Positions 47,289 to 62,000 of a DNA stretch of 64,000 nucleotides are shown here, piece after piece. The notes below the pieces were generated by a model. The model had not been told where the DNA came from. It worked only from the letters and a program-made list of their open reading frames with translations, and did no database searches. The translations under genes and the position numbers were made by a program. Origin of the DNA: Cruorifilaria tuberocauda (taxonomy: Eukaryota; Nematoda; Chromadorea; Rhabditida; Onchocercidae); contig JABVXU010000104.1 in assembly GCA_013365365.1 (NCBI GenBank), positions 62,001 through 126,000 of the forward strand, given 5' to 3'. The first letter of the stretch is position 1; each line of letters opens with the position of its first letter.

Positions 47289-50200
47289 AAATGGAGAGAA
47301 AAAATTTTTTAATTAATGTTTCAATTTTTTCATTAATCGTTAAATTTGCTGGTAGAAATTTTTGAAGTGTTATTGCATGATTAGCTGATTAAAATTAACT
47401 GTTTAATTTACTGTATTAAACTTTTACCAATTACTGAATATTTCGAATTCCTTCCCAATGAAGTTTTTAAGATTTAACAAATAATAAAATAGTAAAAAGA
47501 TTTGATAAAATTTAAATTAAAAAAGAATCTAACTTATAGTAATGGTCAAGTAAACAAAAGTAACAATGTTGAAGGTAATAAATAAAACAAATGAAATTAT
47601 TGAGCTAATAATCTGCCAATCGTTTAGTAAATATTTCAAATGCGATCGAATAAAGCCAACAAATCAAATTGGCAATGTATTGTGATATTACAGTTTCGGT
47701 CACATTCCTATCCGTCAATTTCTGAATGGAACGGAAAATACAATCATTCGTTCTTCCAATCCTTTCGTTACTGTTATCAGTGGGATGGAATCGTTGTTCC
47801 AATCCTATCACTCCTTATCATCTCATCCTATCATCAGGATCATCATGCAATAAAGTATTTTGCTTTCCTCTCTTCAGTAAATACAATTTTTATAATTGTT
47901 ATCTAGCAGAACAAAGTCGACGATTCTTTCCTTTAATGATTAGAATTTATCTTATCAGTGGGTCAACATCCTTTAGTGATAAGCAAAAACCATAACGACT
48001 TTTGCAACAACAACAGCAGCAGCAATGGAAGTGATAAATTTCACCCAGTTTTTACTGATAATAATTCATCGAGTTTAAGTGATTATTGACTTTGTTATTA
48101 TCGCTATATCATATCAACGAGATGATAATATGCATAGCAGGTTTTTTCTTATCTGTTATCATCTATACCTATTTTATCTTTTCCATGTGCTTCAGGTTTT
48201 CATCTAACATAATGGTATCTGATTGAAAAATCAATTCAAATAATATCCATTAATATAAGCCTTTTATTCTTTCAGAAGGAAAAAGAATTAATGTTGATGT
48301 TAACATTAAGGTCTTAATTGTTTCCATTCAAAAGTGATAAAATTAGTTGGATATGCCAGAAATAGAAATAGAAAACAGTAAAGAATAGACAGACAGTTTT
48401 CAGGAATGGAAACTTTATTTGAAATAATTTAATATAAACATTAATAATTATGAAAAGCGGAGTAGCATTTTAGAGTGAATGCCAAAAAGTTGATAAGATA
48501 GGATTGATCTAGAAGCATAATTTAAGCGCCTGCCTGAAAGATTTATTCATGAACTCTGATTTTAAGTTATCAGTGAGTTTTTAAAAAGTGATAAAATTGA
48601 ATTCTTATAAATTATTCCAATATTTTGCGTAATATTATTTATGAGAATTTTAGCATTATTTCAAAATTATGTTTTGAAATATAAATTTTAAACTTGAATA
48701 TTGTGAATTCAAAAGTTAATCAATGGTTTATTTTAATTTTCGAATTTTTGCTAAAAATTTTTTCCTCATTTATCTCTCATTAATTACCTTATGCTAATTT
48801 ATTCAGATAATTTGGATATCATTAAACTGAGAATAGAATAGTGCATGTAATTACGTCTTGCACATACATGTACATACGTATTTATTTTATTTTAAGTGAA
48901 AATATTTTTACTTGGTTCTATACGTACGTGGAAATAGTTGTGCATGAATTGGAAACTTTCATATTGTCATAAAGATGAAAAAGAGAATTAATTGAATTGA
49001 CTTGTTTGCTTCATTGATAATGACTGGTTAATATCTGTTGTTTCTAGTTTTTCAACTTTTTCAAAAATATAAAAGAGAGGTTGATAATTGCTTGAATGAA
49101 AGAAGTTTTTAGAGAGGAATAAACAGAGGAAGGGATTGTTTGGAGAGTATTTCACCCCGAATTTGTTTATTTCTTTCTTTTTGATCAATCCTATTTATCC
49201 CTTCTCATTCAAATTTCAATTCCATTCCCAATTTCTACTTCCGAAACAGTTTTCTGTCTCAAAAAATGTGAATACATCAATGATTCATCCAATGAATTTG
49301 CATAAATGGAGCAAAAGAAAATTGTTTTTTTATATGTCAGGGCGATATTTGATTTCATTTACTTTACTTTACTTTTCAACTTCGTCTTCTTTTTTCGTCT
49401 TCCCATTTTAACTTTTTTTTTAATTCTACTTATTTTTCTGCTATATTTTCTATTATCGTTCTAAGAAGTTATTATGCCTCATTGCACCTAATTAATAGGT
49501 CATAATAAGTGTCTTTCTTTATTGCTTATCATAAATCATTGCCATTAACTTTTCTAATTAATTTCTTCTACATTATCATATCAATTATGTTTATCGTTCA
49601 TGCTTATCATTATATTTATCAGTGTATATCATCAAATCATCATTCTGAATTATATAACACACAATGCTCCATTGTTTCATGCATATTTTGAATATTTGTT
49701 TCAGTTTCATTTAAAATGAAGTTTTCCTATTTTCCCATAACTTTTTCTAATTTCCTTCAATTTTCAGCAACTTAATTTTTTGAGTTCAATTTTTCAATAA
49801 TTTTCAATATAATCGAAAAGCTATAATATCAGCAACTATCGCTGATGTATGGTATGAGGAGAATTCCTGGTATACAAACAGCTTGAAATCAATAAACAAT
49901 GAAATAGCTTATATTATCATCGCTCATTTATTTGTAATCAATATAAAATAAAATTTCGCTCAATTTATTTTATCATTAAATTATTTACTTGAATACTTGT
50001 AAATATTTGAAACTTCGTGTGGTGCTAAATAGGTTTTCAAATTTTGTTTTCAATTAAATAATTAATAATGAACTGTTAGGAAAATATAGACACTTTTTTA
50101 ATTTTTTCGTCTAATAAACTTAGTAAACAAGCAGGAAAAGTGAAATAGAAAAAGAGGATAAATTGAAATGAGAAAGTTGAAATGAATATAAATTAATCGA

Positions 50201-53010
50201 AATTTCATCTTCAATTGAATTGCCTAAGTTCTATCAGTACACTCTTTTCCTCTTACCTTTTATTCTTAGTAATTTCAATTTTGTGCATACAAAAAACTAA
50301 AAAAAATGACTTTATGTGAGTGATAAATTTTCCTGTTTCTTTGTAGTACAATAATGAAATACTTTTTCAGGGATTCGGTATTTTCAGTAATACAAAGGTT
50401 ACAGTCTATACTGAGCCAACAAGTTGAAGCCTGAATTTCATTTTATAAATTTATGAATTGACCAATTCCTTCTTTTATCTTTCTTTCATTTCAATATTTG
50501 TTAATATTTCATTTTATTATACAAATTATTAAGCTAGGAAAGTAGGTTTAATTCTACTGAATGAAACGTCGATATTCAATTATCCAGAGAGTAATGATGA
50601 CGATGATAATGACGTGAAAGTGATTAATTATCTTTAATTTTGAAATAATTAAGTGACATTTAACCTTAAGCTGCTAATTTCTATGCTTTACTTTCGTTTT
50701 CACAAAGTTTGATGAGCGGATGAGATGGAATTGTCAAGATTTCACTAAAATTGGTTCAATTGATCGAATGGATGATAGGATATAATTCGGTTAAAGGAAG
50801 CCGATCAAATTTATTATTATAAATCCGTTCCGTTAATTATGATTAAAAGTAAATTATAATGCATCATTAGAGGACATTAAATTTATCCGAAACGGAAATC
50901 ATGAAGAGAGATTTAAATTTATATTTTAAATGATTAAAAGTTTGAAAATGGAAGAAATTAAGATATGCCACTCATTAATAGTTAACTGGTTTCAAAATTG
51001 GCAATACAAAATTAGTATAAAGAATAATTTGTGAAAATTGTGCGGCGGAAAATTGTCATCTTTGGAACTATACAACTATTCCAAGTACTAAAAATCAATT
51101 TTGCTATTTGTTTTTTAATTATTTAATTGCTAAATTTATACTGATTTCACTCACTACCGAATTTATTACTTTCAAATAGAGTATTATTTTGCAAAGTTTT
51201 CCTATGAAATTTTATAAAATTTATTGCAGCGGTAAGTTTAAATTGTCACAAAGTTATTATCCGATCGGATAATTTGTATTGTAGAAACTTATCCGAAATA
51301 GACCAAAACCTATCCATTCGTGTTTTGCTATTGTTGCAATTTGTTTACTATGTCGCATTTATATTTCACGCAATATTGTGAATTAATTCGTTCTTATTGA
51401 TACAAACTTTTGATATAAACTAAAATTTCGATATAAACCAAAGTTTGTACTTCCCAATTTAGGGCTTCTTTTAAAATTCGAAGAATACAAATAATTAATG
51501 TTATTTCCAATGGCTTGAAATCCCTTTAATTACTGCAAATTATCCATCTCACCTGAGTTATCAATTCGGCAGTATTAGGTCGAAGAATATTTTGTAGCGA
51601 TAATATCGAAAAATGATTAATCGAAGTTTTCCGTAATTTTTAAAATATAAATTTATTTTAAATGAGTGCAAATTATTCATGTGATGCTGTTGTTGGAACT
51701 TATTTTCATAATAATACATTTAAGAGATTCAAAAAAGTAATATTTCATCCCAATTTTGATTGCTATTTTAATTTCAAATTATCAGTGAAATAATAAAGCA
51801 TTAACTTATTTAATTAATAAATGGAATCAATGGATTTACAAAATGGATCAAAATTTACTTTGGTTTTTTTGTCTAAAACCGATTCTATATTGTTTAACTG
51901 AATAAACTTTATCAAAAAATTGATGTATGTCAAACTTACCTATCTTATCTTTGTGATAACTTGATAATTTATCTATAGCATATGTAGCAGCTCCCTGTAA
52001 AATTTAATTTAAATCTATCATAATGATTATACAATTCATATATCAAGTGATTGAATGTAAATCAAATTGATCAAATCTTTCATATTTTAAAATTTGCCAT
52101 AATATGTCATATCTTAACGAATAGATTAATTGATTGGTTTGGTTAAACTATTGATTATTTTATAAACTGAAGGGATATTTTTAAAAAGTAATTAGAAATT
52201 TCAATTGCAATAATAAAAAAACTTGTTGATAAATAATTTACTTAAGTAAGCATTTACACTGATGATTAGATAAATTTCCTGTTTACTTATTGCCTCACTA
52301 ATTGCTGTACGAAAATTACTGAAAAAAAGTAATGATATTCTTCAGCATTACTTTAAGATTTAAACAGTAAGTAACGAATTTGAGGGATATCACTCAATTG
52401 ATAATGATATTTTTCTCTCTTCGTTTAATCCTATCTTGTTCTTTCTCCTTCCATTCATTCTTCTCATTCCTTTCCATAAAATTCTTTTCAATAATTTTTT
52501 CATTTATTCAATGGATATAAAGAGTCTCTCAAAGAGATCTGAGAATTTCGGTAGATGATACTTATAATATACTGTTTCTACCACTGCCACTGTTTGTTAT
52601 CACTTCTTATCACTGTTAATCACTTATTCGCAATAATCATTCTTCTAATAATTCTATCCTTTATCACTTATCAGTTATTTTCCGTATAGTTATTATAATT
52701 GCTTCTCAATATCACCAAAATTCCCGGGAACAAATTATTATTCTGATTTAATGCTAAACCAAAAAATTATTAGTTAATCTGTTGAAACTTTCAACTGTCA
52801 ACACTGAATCAAACACTAAATGTTGCATTCTTTGATAATATAAATTTTAAATCAACCATGCTATTTCACATATTTCTTCCAAGTTCTATTAAAATCTTAT
52901 TAAAACTTTCTAATCGATAATCGTTATTGATTTAACTTTAATTTAATCAATCGATTTTCCACAATTTCAGTTTATTGCATATATATTTGATATATTCTTT
53001 TTAAATTCAA

Positions 53011-53025
53011 ATACTTTATTTGTAG
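53011..53025 (+). other. Trans- or cis-splice acceptor before the daam-1 start
   Basis: ATACTTTATTTGTAG ends two bases before the ATG at 53028. It fits SL trans-splicing, or a 5' UTR intron crossing the upstream gene-poor region. Confidence 0.5.
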
Positions 53026-53027
53026 GA

Positions 53028-56000
53028 ATGATAAATGCAGTAGATTGGGTGTTATGCTGTCTTAATCGGATTAGACCGGATGATACAGGTGAAGACAAAG
53101 TTCATATTCAGAAATATATTTTTAAACCGGATCCACTGAATCGTTTGGTTTTCACATTGGATGCCGCCAGTCTTGATATGAATGACGTGGATAGTGCATT
53201 CCCGAGATTTCTGGTGTGCTTTTGTGTTACGTAAAAAAGAACTAAAAATTAACATAAATTTAAGAAAATTAAACATTCTTTCATTTCTAATTTATGATAT
53301 TTAGCTTCGATTTACTCTTTCAACCGAATATTTGAAAAAAAAAAACTTTAAGAAATCAATATTTGGAAATATATGTTAAATTGATTATTGTTTAGGCAGA
53401 GTTGGATTTATCACCGGAAAATCAGAAATTATTACTTGAACAGCCAATTGAGAAGAAATACTTAATGCTTAAAGAACAAACTGCTATACAAGTAAGTTAC
53501 GTTTAAATTTTCCAGTAAAATGTATTGATTGATAAGAGAAGTAAAGTAATAGTAAGTAAAAGAAACAAAATTTCGATTATTAATTAATAATAAATAAATT
53601 CCTTACTACATTTAAAATAATTTAAGTATATGATGAAATATTATGCGTCATACAAATTCAAACTAATAATGTCAAATTATTTCTTAAATAAATCTTTAAT
53701 TTAGCAAATTTTATATTTTAAAAATTACAATAGGAAATGTACGGTATTGGTGATAGTAAGATAGCGGAGAAATTTTTGGAAATAATTCAAGAAGATAATT
53801 TATTGGAGAATGATAGTAATCTTCATATTCTGGAAGCGCTGTTTATCTCGTTAAGAACGCAATCACACAGGTAATTTAATCAATCACTCATGAATTTTTA
53901 AAATTTTTCAAGAAATTTCTACAGATTTTTAAACTGATTAAAATTCCAACTATCTAATTAATACTCCATGAATTTAAATTACTATTAATTGTCATCTACA
54001 GTGAGGCATACTTGCGTGATCTAATGAATTATTGATTGGTTAAAGGAAATCCTTATAGCTAAAATTGTGCATTTCGGAGTATGTCTCGATAGATGTTTAA
54101 ATAAATTTAGCAATATGGAAAAGTTAAACTTACTTAAAATTCTGTTTTTTTAGTTTCATGATTTGAATGAAGTAATTGCAGTTATGTGGAAAATTTCGTA
54201 AAATTAGATGGCAGTAGGCATTTGAGAAATTTGCTAAGTGAATGCCGGAAGCGATCGGGACTGGAGCAACATGCAGTTGCGATTTTGCTTTGCTTCCGAG
54301 CTCTTCTGAATTCAACGGTATTCTCCGACCGAGATTTCTCATTCACCTGGCATAGTTTCCACATACAATTGACGGAAACATGCAGAAAGTAGAACTTTGC
54401 AACAAAAAACTGAAAAGCCCTCTTCAGTTTCCCGTTATTTGCAATTCTCAACAATAAAGCTGAAAATATGTTTTCCGGTTGAAACTTTTTATTTTAAGCT
54501 TCAAGCAACATACTTTGATTATTGACTGTTACATTTGAACTATAGTGATGTACTTAGAAGTCAAAAATCAAAGAAAAAAAGAATTGGAAGAGTGAAGGGC
54601 AATTAATGATGTAATTCGAATGATATTAGATATGCGAATTATAATCAAATTATTATTATTTTCTCAATTTCTTCAGGTTGGTCGCTTGGCCGTTCTCTCA
54701 TCAGATGAAACACTTTGTGCCATCGCATCGTCTACTTGTCTTCTAACCGCAAAATGCAAGGTTATAACTTTTTCTTTCGTTTCAATTTGTTTTTTAAATT
54801 ACCTGTTTAAGAAAGATTTTGCTACCTGTGACGAGCTGATGATACCTGCAATGAAATGAATCCTTCTCAAGTCCCAAAATATCATTGATCTCAAAATGTT
54901 AAACTCTGATTTCAGTTAAGGTTGTAGTAAATATTTACAAGTAAAATAGTCTAGCGATTAGGAAAAGTCACCTAATAATCAAATCTATCATTTTGTAATA
55001 AATGACAGAATGAAAACTTTGTATCGCACAATCGTTTAAAAATAAAAATTGAATGAAAATATTTATTATTTATGAATTAAAATTTCCATGTTTGTAACGA
55101 ATTTTAAATGATTGATTAACTGATTGATTTGATTGGATAATTGTTTAATGCTTCACAATATATTTTGAAAAAATCCTTGAAATAAACAGTCAGTTTTATC
55201 AAATTTTTACAAAATTAATTCACTCTATTTTAATTTTAAATTTCATTCATATGATCGATCCACGCTTGATCCTAGAATGATCGCAGAGTTCTGCAAGATA
55301 ATGGAATTTAGAAATGGAAAAACGATGTACTTAAAAATATTTTAACAAAAATAAATTTCCTTCTTCCTTCATTTATCACAAATTATTTCTCTAATCATTT
55401 ACTTACTTGACTTTAAATCATTCAAATTTTCAATTCAATGCAGTAATATACAGTAATATTTGTTGCAATACAATAGCACCGATCGATCATTTATTTCTAT
55501 TTTCTTTTTATAGCATTTTATTCTTTGATAATTTTGAAATGAATGATTTTCAATGAGTTCAAAATTAAGCAATGAAATTATCAATTCTTAACTAAAATTA
55601 TCGTCTTTTTTTGCTTCTCTTTCTTTTCCATCTCTTCATATCCCATATTCTTTTGATAGTTAAATTGACAATTTGAAAAGATGAATGGATAGTAAGAATA
55701 TTTGATATGAGGTCATCGTAATGTCCATCATTATCCAGTTGTTGTAATAGTAATAGTAATCAACGTTGGAATGTAAATCAGTCAAATTCTTCATTCTTAT
55801 TTCTCTTTACAACAGTAATGCTAATTCACTCAACGATATCAATCGAATATTTTTATTCAAGTTATCATTTGATAAGATCAATTATTATCATTGATTGATA
55901 TAGTACAGTTTATAGTTTAGCAGAGAAAAAAATAGTATGTACTGTAATAATTAGTGTCCAATTCCTAATTATTACTAATTATACAGTTTTTATTATTGCA

Positions 56001-59000
56001 ATTAATTCATTTATTTAAAAATTTATTATATATACAGTTTTTAATAATTAATTATGTGGATAAGTTTATTCATTTATCTGAAGAATTCTGTAATTTTAAT
56101 TAATTATGATAATTGATGCGATTCTTTTTGTTTAAGTTTAATTAGACAAATAGTTAAAGTAATGCTTGAATATGTTCATTTTAGATATTTTTCCATATAA
56201 AAAAAGGATGATTAATTTTGTTTGTTTATTAAATTTTACTTCAAGAAATTACCAGGTTGAACTTGAATCAGTGAAATTTTATCATTGGGATGGGAATAAT
56301 ATTTTCATAAGATTAGAATTATGATTATGATGAATTATGCAATCATGAATATTGTTTAATTTAATCTGATGGTACTATAAGTCTTTTTATTTCCCCTACA
56401 AAAATTTGCAGCAACTATATAGTTGCTCAATAAAAGCTCAATTTAAGCAATGATTGACGTCAATCCCAAAAATATCCATCAGTCATTCTTCAAACATTTT
56501 CCTTTTTTTCCATGTGATAGATAGTCTGAAATCACAAAAGTTTTCTAAGCAAATAAAATTTCCCTGAAAAAGCGAAATGAAAGAAAAGAGAAAGTGAAAT
56601 GCAAAAGTAAAATAAATAAACATATATAAATATCATTTATATTTCCTCCATACTTTCCTCTTTTTTGTTTATTCTAAATCTTTCAATTATTGATTAAGTT
56701 TTTGTTGTGCTATGTGAGCTTATTTACTTAAAAACAGGATTGAATATTGAATACATGAATATTAGGAATAGTATGTCATGTGACACCACTGAAACTCACA
56801 TGTTTCTTCATTTTCTTATCTTTTTTCGATTATCTGAAATGTTACCTTGTTACCTTGTTTACTGCTAACAATTAACAGTCCTCATTTACTCTTGAAAATT
56901 TAAGGTGAGTAAATTTTTTTTTGTAAATTAGGTAAAATTTCTTTTTTCAGTCAATTTGTTCTGTACGGTTGGTAAAGCTAACAGCGCATGAAAAATCAGC
57001 TTATAGACTTATTTCTTTTGGAATTTTAAACAATCTGATTGGAAGAATTTGACGATATTTTATAACTAAAAAAAAATTCCCATAATATCGAGAATACATA
57101 TTTTATGAGAAATAAGTATTAAAAAACAGAAAATAAAACTTTTTTTTTGATTTATTGCTATTCGTTCACTATTTTTTATTTCCCAATCTTCCAGGAAGGT
57201 ATAATTTCTTTGTTTTAGCTTAAATTTGTTTGAGAAATAAATAGAAATGATATTTCCTGATACCTTCACTTATTGTCATTGTTCCTAATAATATTCTAGG
57301 ATCAATTCGATTGTCATTACTTGTAATTAATTATATTAAACCATGCACATGGCTCTGATTATTTGTTATTACGAGATTCCTACTTTATCTATTTCCAAAG
57401 AGATAAGTAGATTTTAAAATTTTCTTTAATAAAATGAAATAAATCCCCAAGAAATTGTACTCCTACTTAAGTCATACATAGTTTTTAGACTTAGCAATTA
57501 ACTTTCCATCTCAAACACCTTTTCTTTATTTAATGTAATAATTATTACCTCACTTTTGCAAAAAAAGTTTGTAAATGAGGTTAAATTGCAAGGGAAATTA
57601 TTAAATAAAACGACCAAAAATTAATATCATGCTTTCACTTCATTTCTTCCCTTTTTTCCTATTAAAATTTCACAGAATGAGTATGTTGCATTTAAATTTT
57701 TATAATACTTTCAGCTTAAATGATTAGCAAATTTTAGAAAAACTTTAGATGCTTGTCTACAAACTTCTAATCTCAAGTCGGCTGTTTTTGTTTTTTACCT
57801 TATGATAATTTCAAAGTAATAACTTCACTAGGCATTTTTTATTCAAATCTTTCACCTGAGGAACAATTACATCCGTTTAAGACAAAAAATTAAACAAAAC
57901 GAAATTGCTTATTGATTGGGAAGGAGATAAGAACAATGGATTTGATCTTAGAATTTAAAAATTCTAGTTCAAATCTATCTAAATTTCTAATAAAATAGCA
58001 GTTAATATTCCAAAATATATTGAGAAGTGAAATTGTTACTAAAATTAAAAAATTCTAATTCAAAGGTATTTACAAATTAATTAATCCTAAAAGAGTTTCA
58101 TTTTCAAATTTAAATAAAGTATTATTGAATTCGGGAAATTTGAATTATTATTTCATTTTTTTATCCTTTCAAGTGCTTATTCATCACTGACAGATACATG
58201 ATTCACAGGCACATGTAAAAATACTATTAGTTTTCCCTGCTAAACTAAATTTAACTAATGCACTTTTAATTTGCTACAGAAATTTGCCGATCATGAAAAA
58301 GGTTTTGAATATTAGTTAACAGTTTCATATTATAGTTTCAAACTGAGTGTTAAAATTCGATAGAAGAGCGATATGATAAGTGACCTTCTGTTTTGCAGCC
58401 TTATCAGCGTTGACAATTATCGTTTAGGATACAACTATTACTATCAGCCTTGCGACTCGACCACATTCAACTATTTATATACTTCTCTTCGACAAATATT
58501 ACTTTGGATTTTTGCATAAATTCAATTTTGTCTCTTTCTAATTCTTACCGCAAGTTTCACTTCAAATTCTGGATAAAAAATGATTTACAATTTTTCTTTT
58601 GCAATCAGTTAGAACGTAAATTTTATTCTAACAGTAAGAAAGAAGTACATACTTATTATGATTTAATAAATAAGCAAATCAATAAATAAATAAATAAATA
58701 AACGAATAGAACTGAATTGATTAAATCTGTGATTATTATATTTCGATGACAGTTTCATATTAACTAACACGAAGATTATCATACAATCATCGATTTTTCC
58801 CTCATTTCCTCCATTTTCATAATTAAATGTAATTTGTCCTTTCAATCTCTCTGTCACTCTTTCAACTTTTATTACTTCCCGTTAAAACCGGAATAATAAT
58901 CGTTTTTATTATTTTTAGCAAAAAATAAAGACGGTAAAATCAATAAAACAAAATATCTATTCTTATTCTAAGCGCAATTGTCCCGCTTTTTCATGTTTAT

Positions 59001-62000
59001 TTTCTTTCTCATTATAATTACTTTCCACTCATCTTTCTTCTTCACTTGGCGTAATTAATTGTCATTCAAGTGAAAAAAAGTGACTCATTTCAACATTTCT
59101 CATGGATTCTTAAATCTCGACAGTATACTCACAACTCGAATTAGACATTCAAGGAATTCAATTAATTCAGTTGAACTTGAAATGTCATTCGTTCATTCCA
59201 GTAAATTCTACGTTTTTCTTATTGATGAAGCTGAAACTGTCAACTCTGTCAACTTTCTCGAATGAATAAAACTAATCTACTGTGAGCTTCTTTTTCTTGT
59301 TTTATTGCATGACAAATTGCTTGAAGTACTAATTGAATAAATTTAGAAAATTATTAAAAATGCAAAACATTTTATTATTTTATAATCATTGTTCAATGAA
59401 TAATTTATTTCTGAAATACCTTCCAAATTGAATTGACCCAAATAAGGATGACATAAATTACTGAATAATTATTTAATTAAGCTCAGTGATTATTCTAATC
59501 GATAGCAACAAAAATAAAAAAACCGGTAAGTTTTATCAAAATCAAATTTGGAACTCTGAATAATCAAAGGAATCTTAGTGATGTTAACATAATCTTTGAC
59601 ATTTCAAATTAATAAATCATAAATCTTTAGTTAAATAGCTATGTTTCATTGAAAGAGGCAGAATTCCAGACTAAAAGAAAAGAAAATATTTTTAAATTTC
59701 AGGTATTGTGTTACGAAATATTAGCAGGTATTTGTTTGATACCTAACGGACATCAAAAAGTACTGCATGCAATAACGAAAGCACGTGGAATCCTTGGAGA
59801 AAGGACAAGATTTCAACGGTTGGTGGATGATATCTATCGAACTTACAGGAACGATCGGGAAACTGACCGAGTGCGTACGGCTGCGATGAGCTTAGTTAAC
59901 GCGTTGCTAAGCAGTGGTTCTGCTCAGGTATTCCTGCCTTTCATTTAATAACTTTCACAGTTTGATAACATTTTCAGAATTCGCTAATTAATTAATTTAG
60001 CAATATCGTTTAGTTCATTTTCAAATTTCTGATAATAATTTCATCAAGTGAAGAGATAATTTTATTAAAAATGAAAAGATGAAATAATATGGCAGTGAAG
60101 GGCTTTAACATTGAAGGACTCTATAACTAACTTTAAAAACTGTATTCATTTCGATATTCATTTAAGTAAGATTTCCAAAAAGCAAAAAACTGTTAGTGAT
60201 AAATGAAATGGAATGATTATCATATCAGTGATGCATTCAAATTCAGTCCACTGCACTTCATGGATAAATGAAGACAGAAATGATATTCTGCTTGGCACAA
60301 GCTGGCATCATTGTGTAAAAATAATTTTCTACAAATATTATTATTTATTATTTCAGTCATTGATGTTGCAATTTTTAGCTTAAACTTTTTTAAAACTTTC
60401 ATTTGACGATTATTTATATATAAAAAGTTTATAGATGATCATAATTTTATTATTAATTAAGTTCATTTTAAATGCTTCAATTAGTCTTGCAGTGAGATGA
60501 ATGAAAGATAGAAATATTTTACATAAAAAAAATTGTAAGTATTTTAAATTCAAATATCACTTTTATAAAATTCGAATATTACTTTTAAAGATTACTTTTA
60601 TATCTGACACTTGAATTTTAAATTCAAATACATGAAGATAACTTTTATGCCTAACACTTGAACACATTAATCAGATGATAGATAGCATTTGTGAGGTTAA
60701 AGAATATCCAAGTTTGTCGATCCATATTTCGACTCAAGCCTAATAAACTTATTGAAAAACCCAGAATTGGGGAAAGTATAGGTTTTTTTCTTTCTCGAAG
60801 AAAAAGATTGTGAAACTTGAAGTAACGAGAAAATGGCGAAGAGGCAGGGCAGAGGTTATTGTTACATGTAAATGATATTTATTGTTTTTTTCACCAAACG
60901 ATATTGCTAAATCTTATCGAAACAGCTGTCAGTTGTCAGCTGTCAAAAATTTAAGTCAGAAAAAAGTAAAAAATTCTAATCATCCTATTTATTTATCACA
61001 AGCAATCGATCAAAATTTGTTTGAAACTTTAATAATTACATATTTCAATTTCCGTTGTAAATTTCAAAATTGCCATGATAAAATTTATTTTCTTATTCTT
61101 AAACAGAACTCTTATTCCAATTATCTACTGTTATTAAAACTCATTTATAAATTACTATAATAAAAAATTAACGCTTTAAAAGTTCTTTTATTTGAAATTA
61201 AAATTTTTCTCTCTTCTTTCTTGTCTTTTAATTAGTACAGAAGAATATTTTTGATTTAGGATAACAATGAAATATGAGAATTTCGAATAAAAAGTGTTCA
61301 ATTCTATTTCGTAAAACTTTCTTGTTAATAACAAAAAATACAACTGAACGATTTTTATGCCAATATTTCGAAAGTCTAATTAAAAAAGTTTAAAATTCTT
61401 AATTTGTTTTTCCATGGAAATTCTTATTGGCAAAATTTGTTTCATTTTTTAATATGATAATGAAAACTTTGAGGAAATAATTTTTTCTTGCAGAGTTCAT
61501 TGGAATTTCGTATGCATTTACGGTTTGAATTATTAATGCTAGGATTGCATAATATCCTGGAACAACTTCGTACTACCTCTTCTACCGCTCTCGACGATCA
61601 TTTCGACCTGTTTGAGATGAGTCGACAAGAAGATGAATTACACTTTACCAGGTTACACGAGCACATTTCAGTATTTAATAAGCTAGCAATTAGATTATTC
61701 TAATAATGAAATAATCAATTCCAAATTTTACCTGGACTATATATTTATGTGATTAGACTCTGCTTTATTTAAATTTTCATGATTATTCGTTGATTCAACC
61801 TTTCCATATTTTAATCCTTTTTCTTTCTAGCAGAATTGAAATCTCTTTCGATATAAGATTGAATTTCATGAGAGAAAAGGAAAATTTTATCATTACAATG
61901 TATTTGTCATTTTGCTACTCTCTGAAAAATATGAAATGTTTTTAATTTTATCAACGAAAAGTTTTCAACTGATAATATTATTTCCCTTATTTATACCTAA

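Larger units (their letters stand above)
36616..53010. other. Gene-poor region of about 16.4 kb
   Basis: Very AT-rich sequence. Open frames on both strands are short, Phe/Ile/Lys/Asn-biased and lack splice support. I found no recognisable domain, tRNA or transposon. Less AT-rich patches occur at about 37,700-38,160, 38,330-38,420, 46,210-46,265 and 47,640-48,010. Because it lies upstream of daam-1 it may hold distal regulatory sequence or non-coding 5' exons of that gene. Confidence 0.55.

Noticed and set aside
47640..47995. Overlapping 88-90-codon plus-strand open frames
   Set aside because: Both frames are open only because of a locally less AT-rich patch. They have no conserved motif, signal peptide or splice context that I can see.
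48000..48087. Short frame rich in Asn and Ser (from AAC/AGC repeats)
   Set aside because: A trinucleotide-repeat effect with an upstream in-frame stop and no splice partner.
36616..53010. Transposon or retroelement remnants
   Set aside because: Looked for transposase, reverse-transcriptase or integrase-like motifs and terminal repeats and found none. A repeat library search would be decisive.
53052..53276. Minus-strand open frame over daam-1 exon 1
   Set aside because: Shadow of the coding exon on the opposite strand, which aligns with the DAAM N-terminus.
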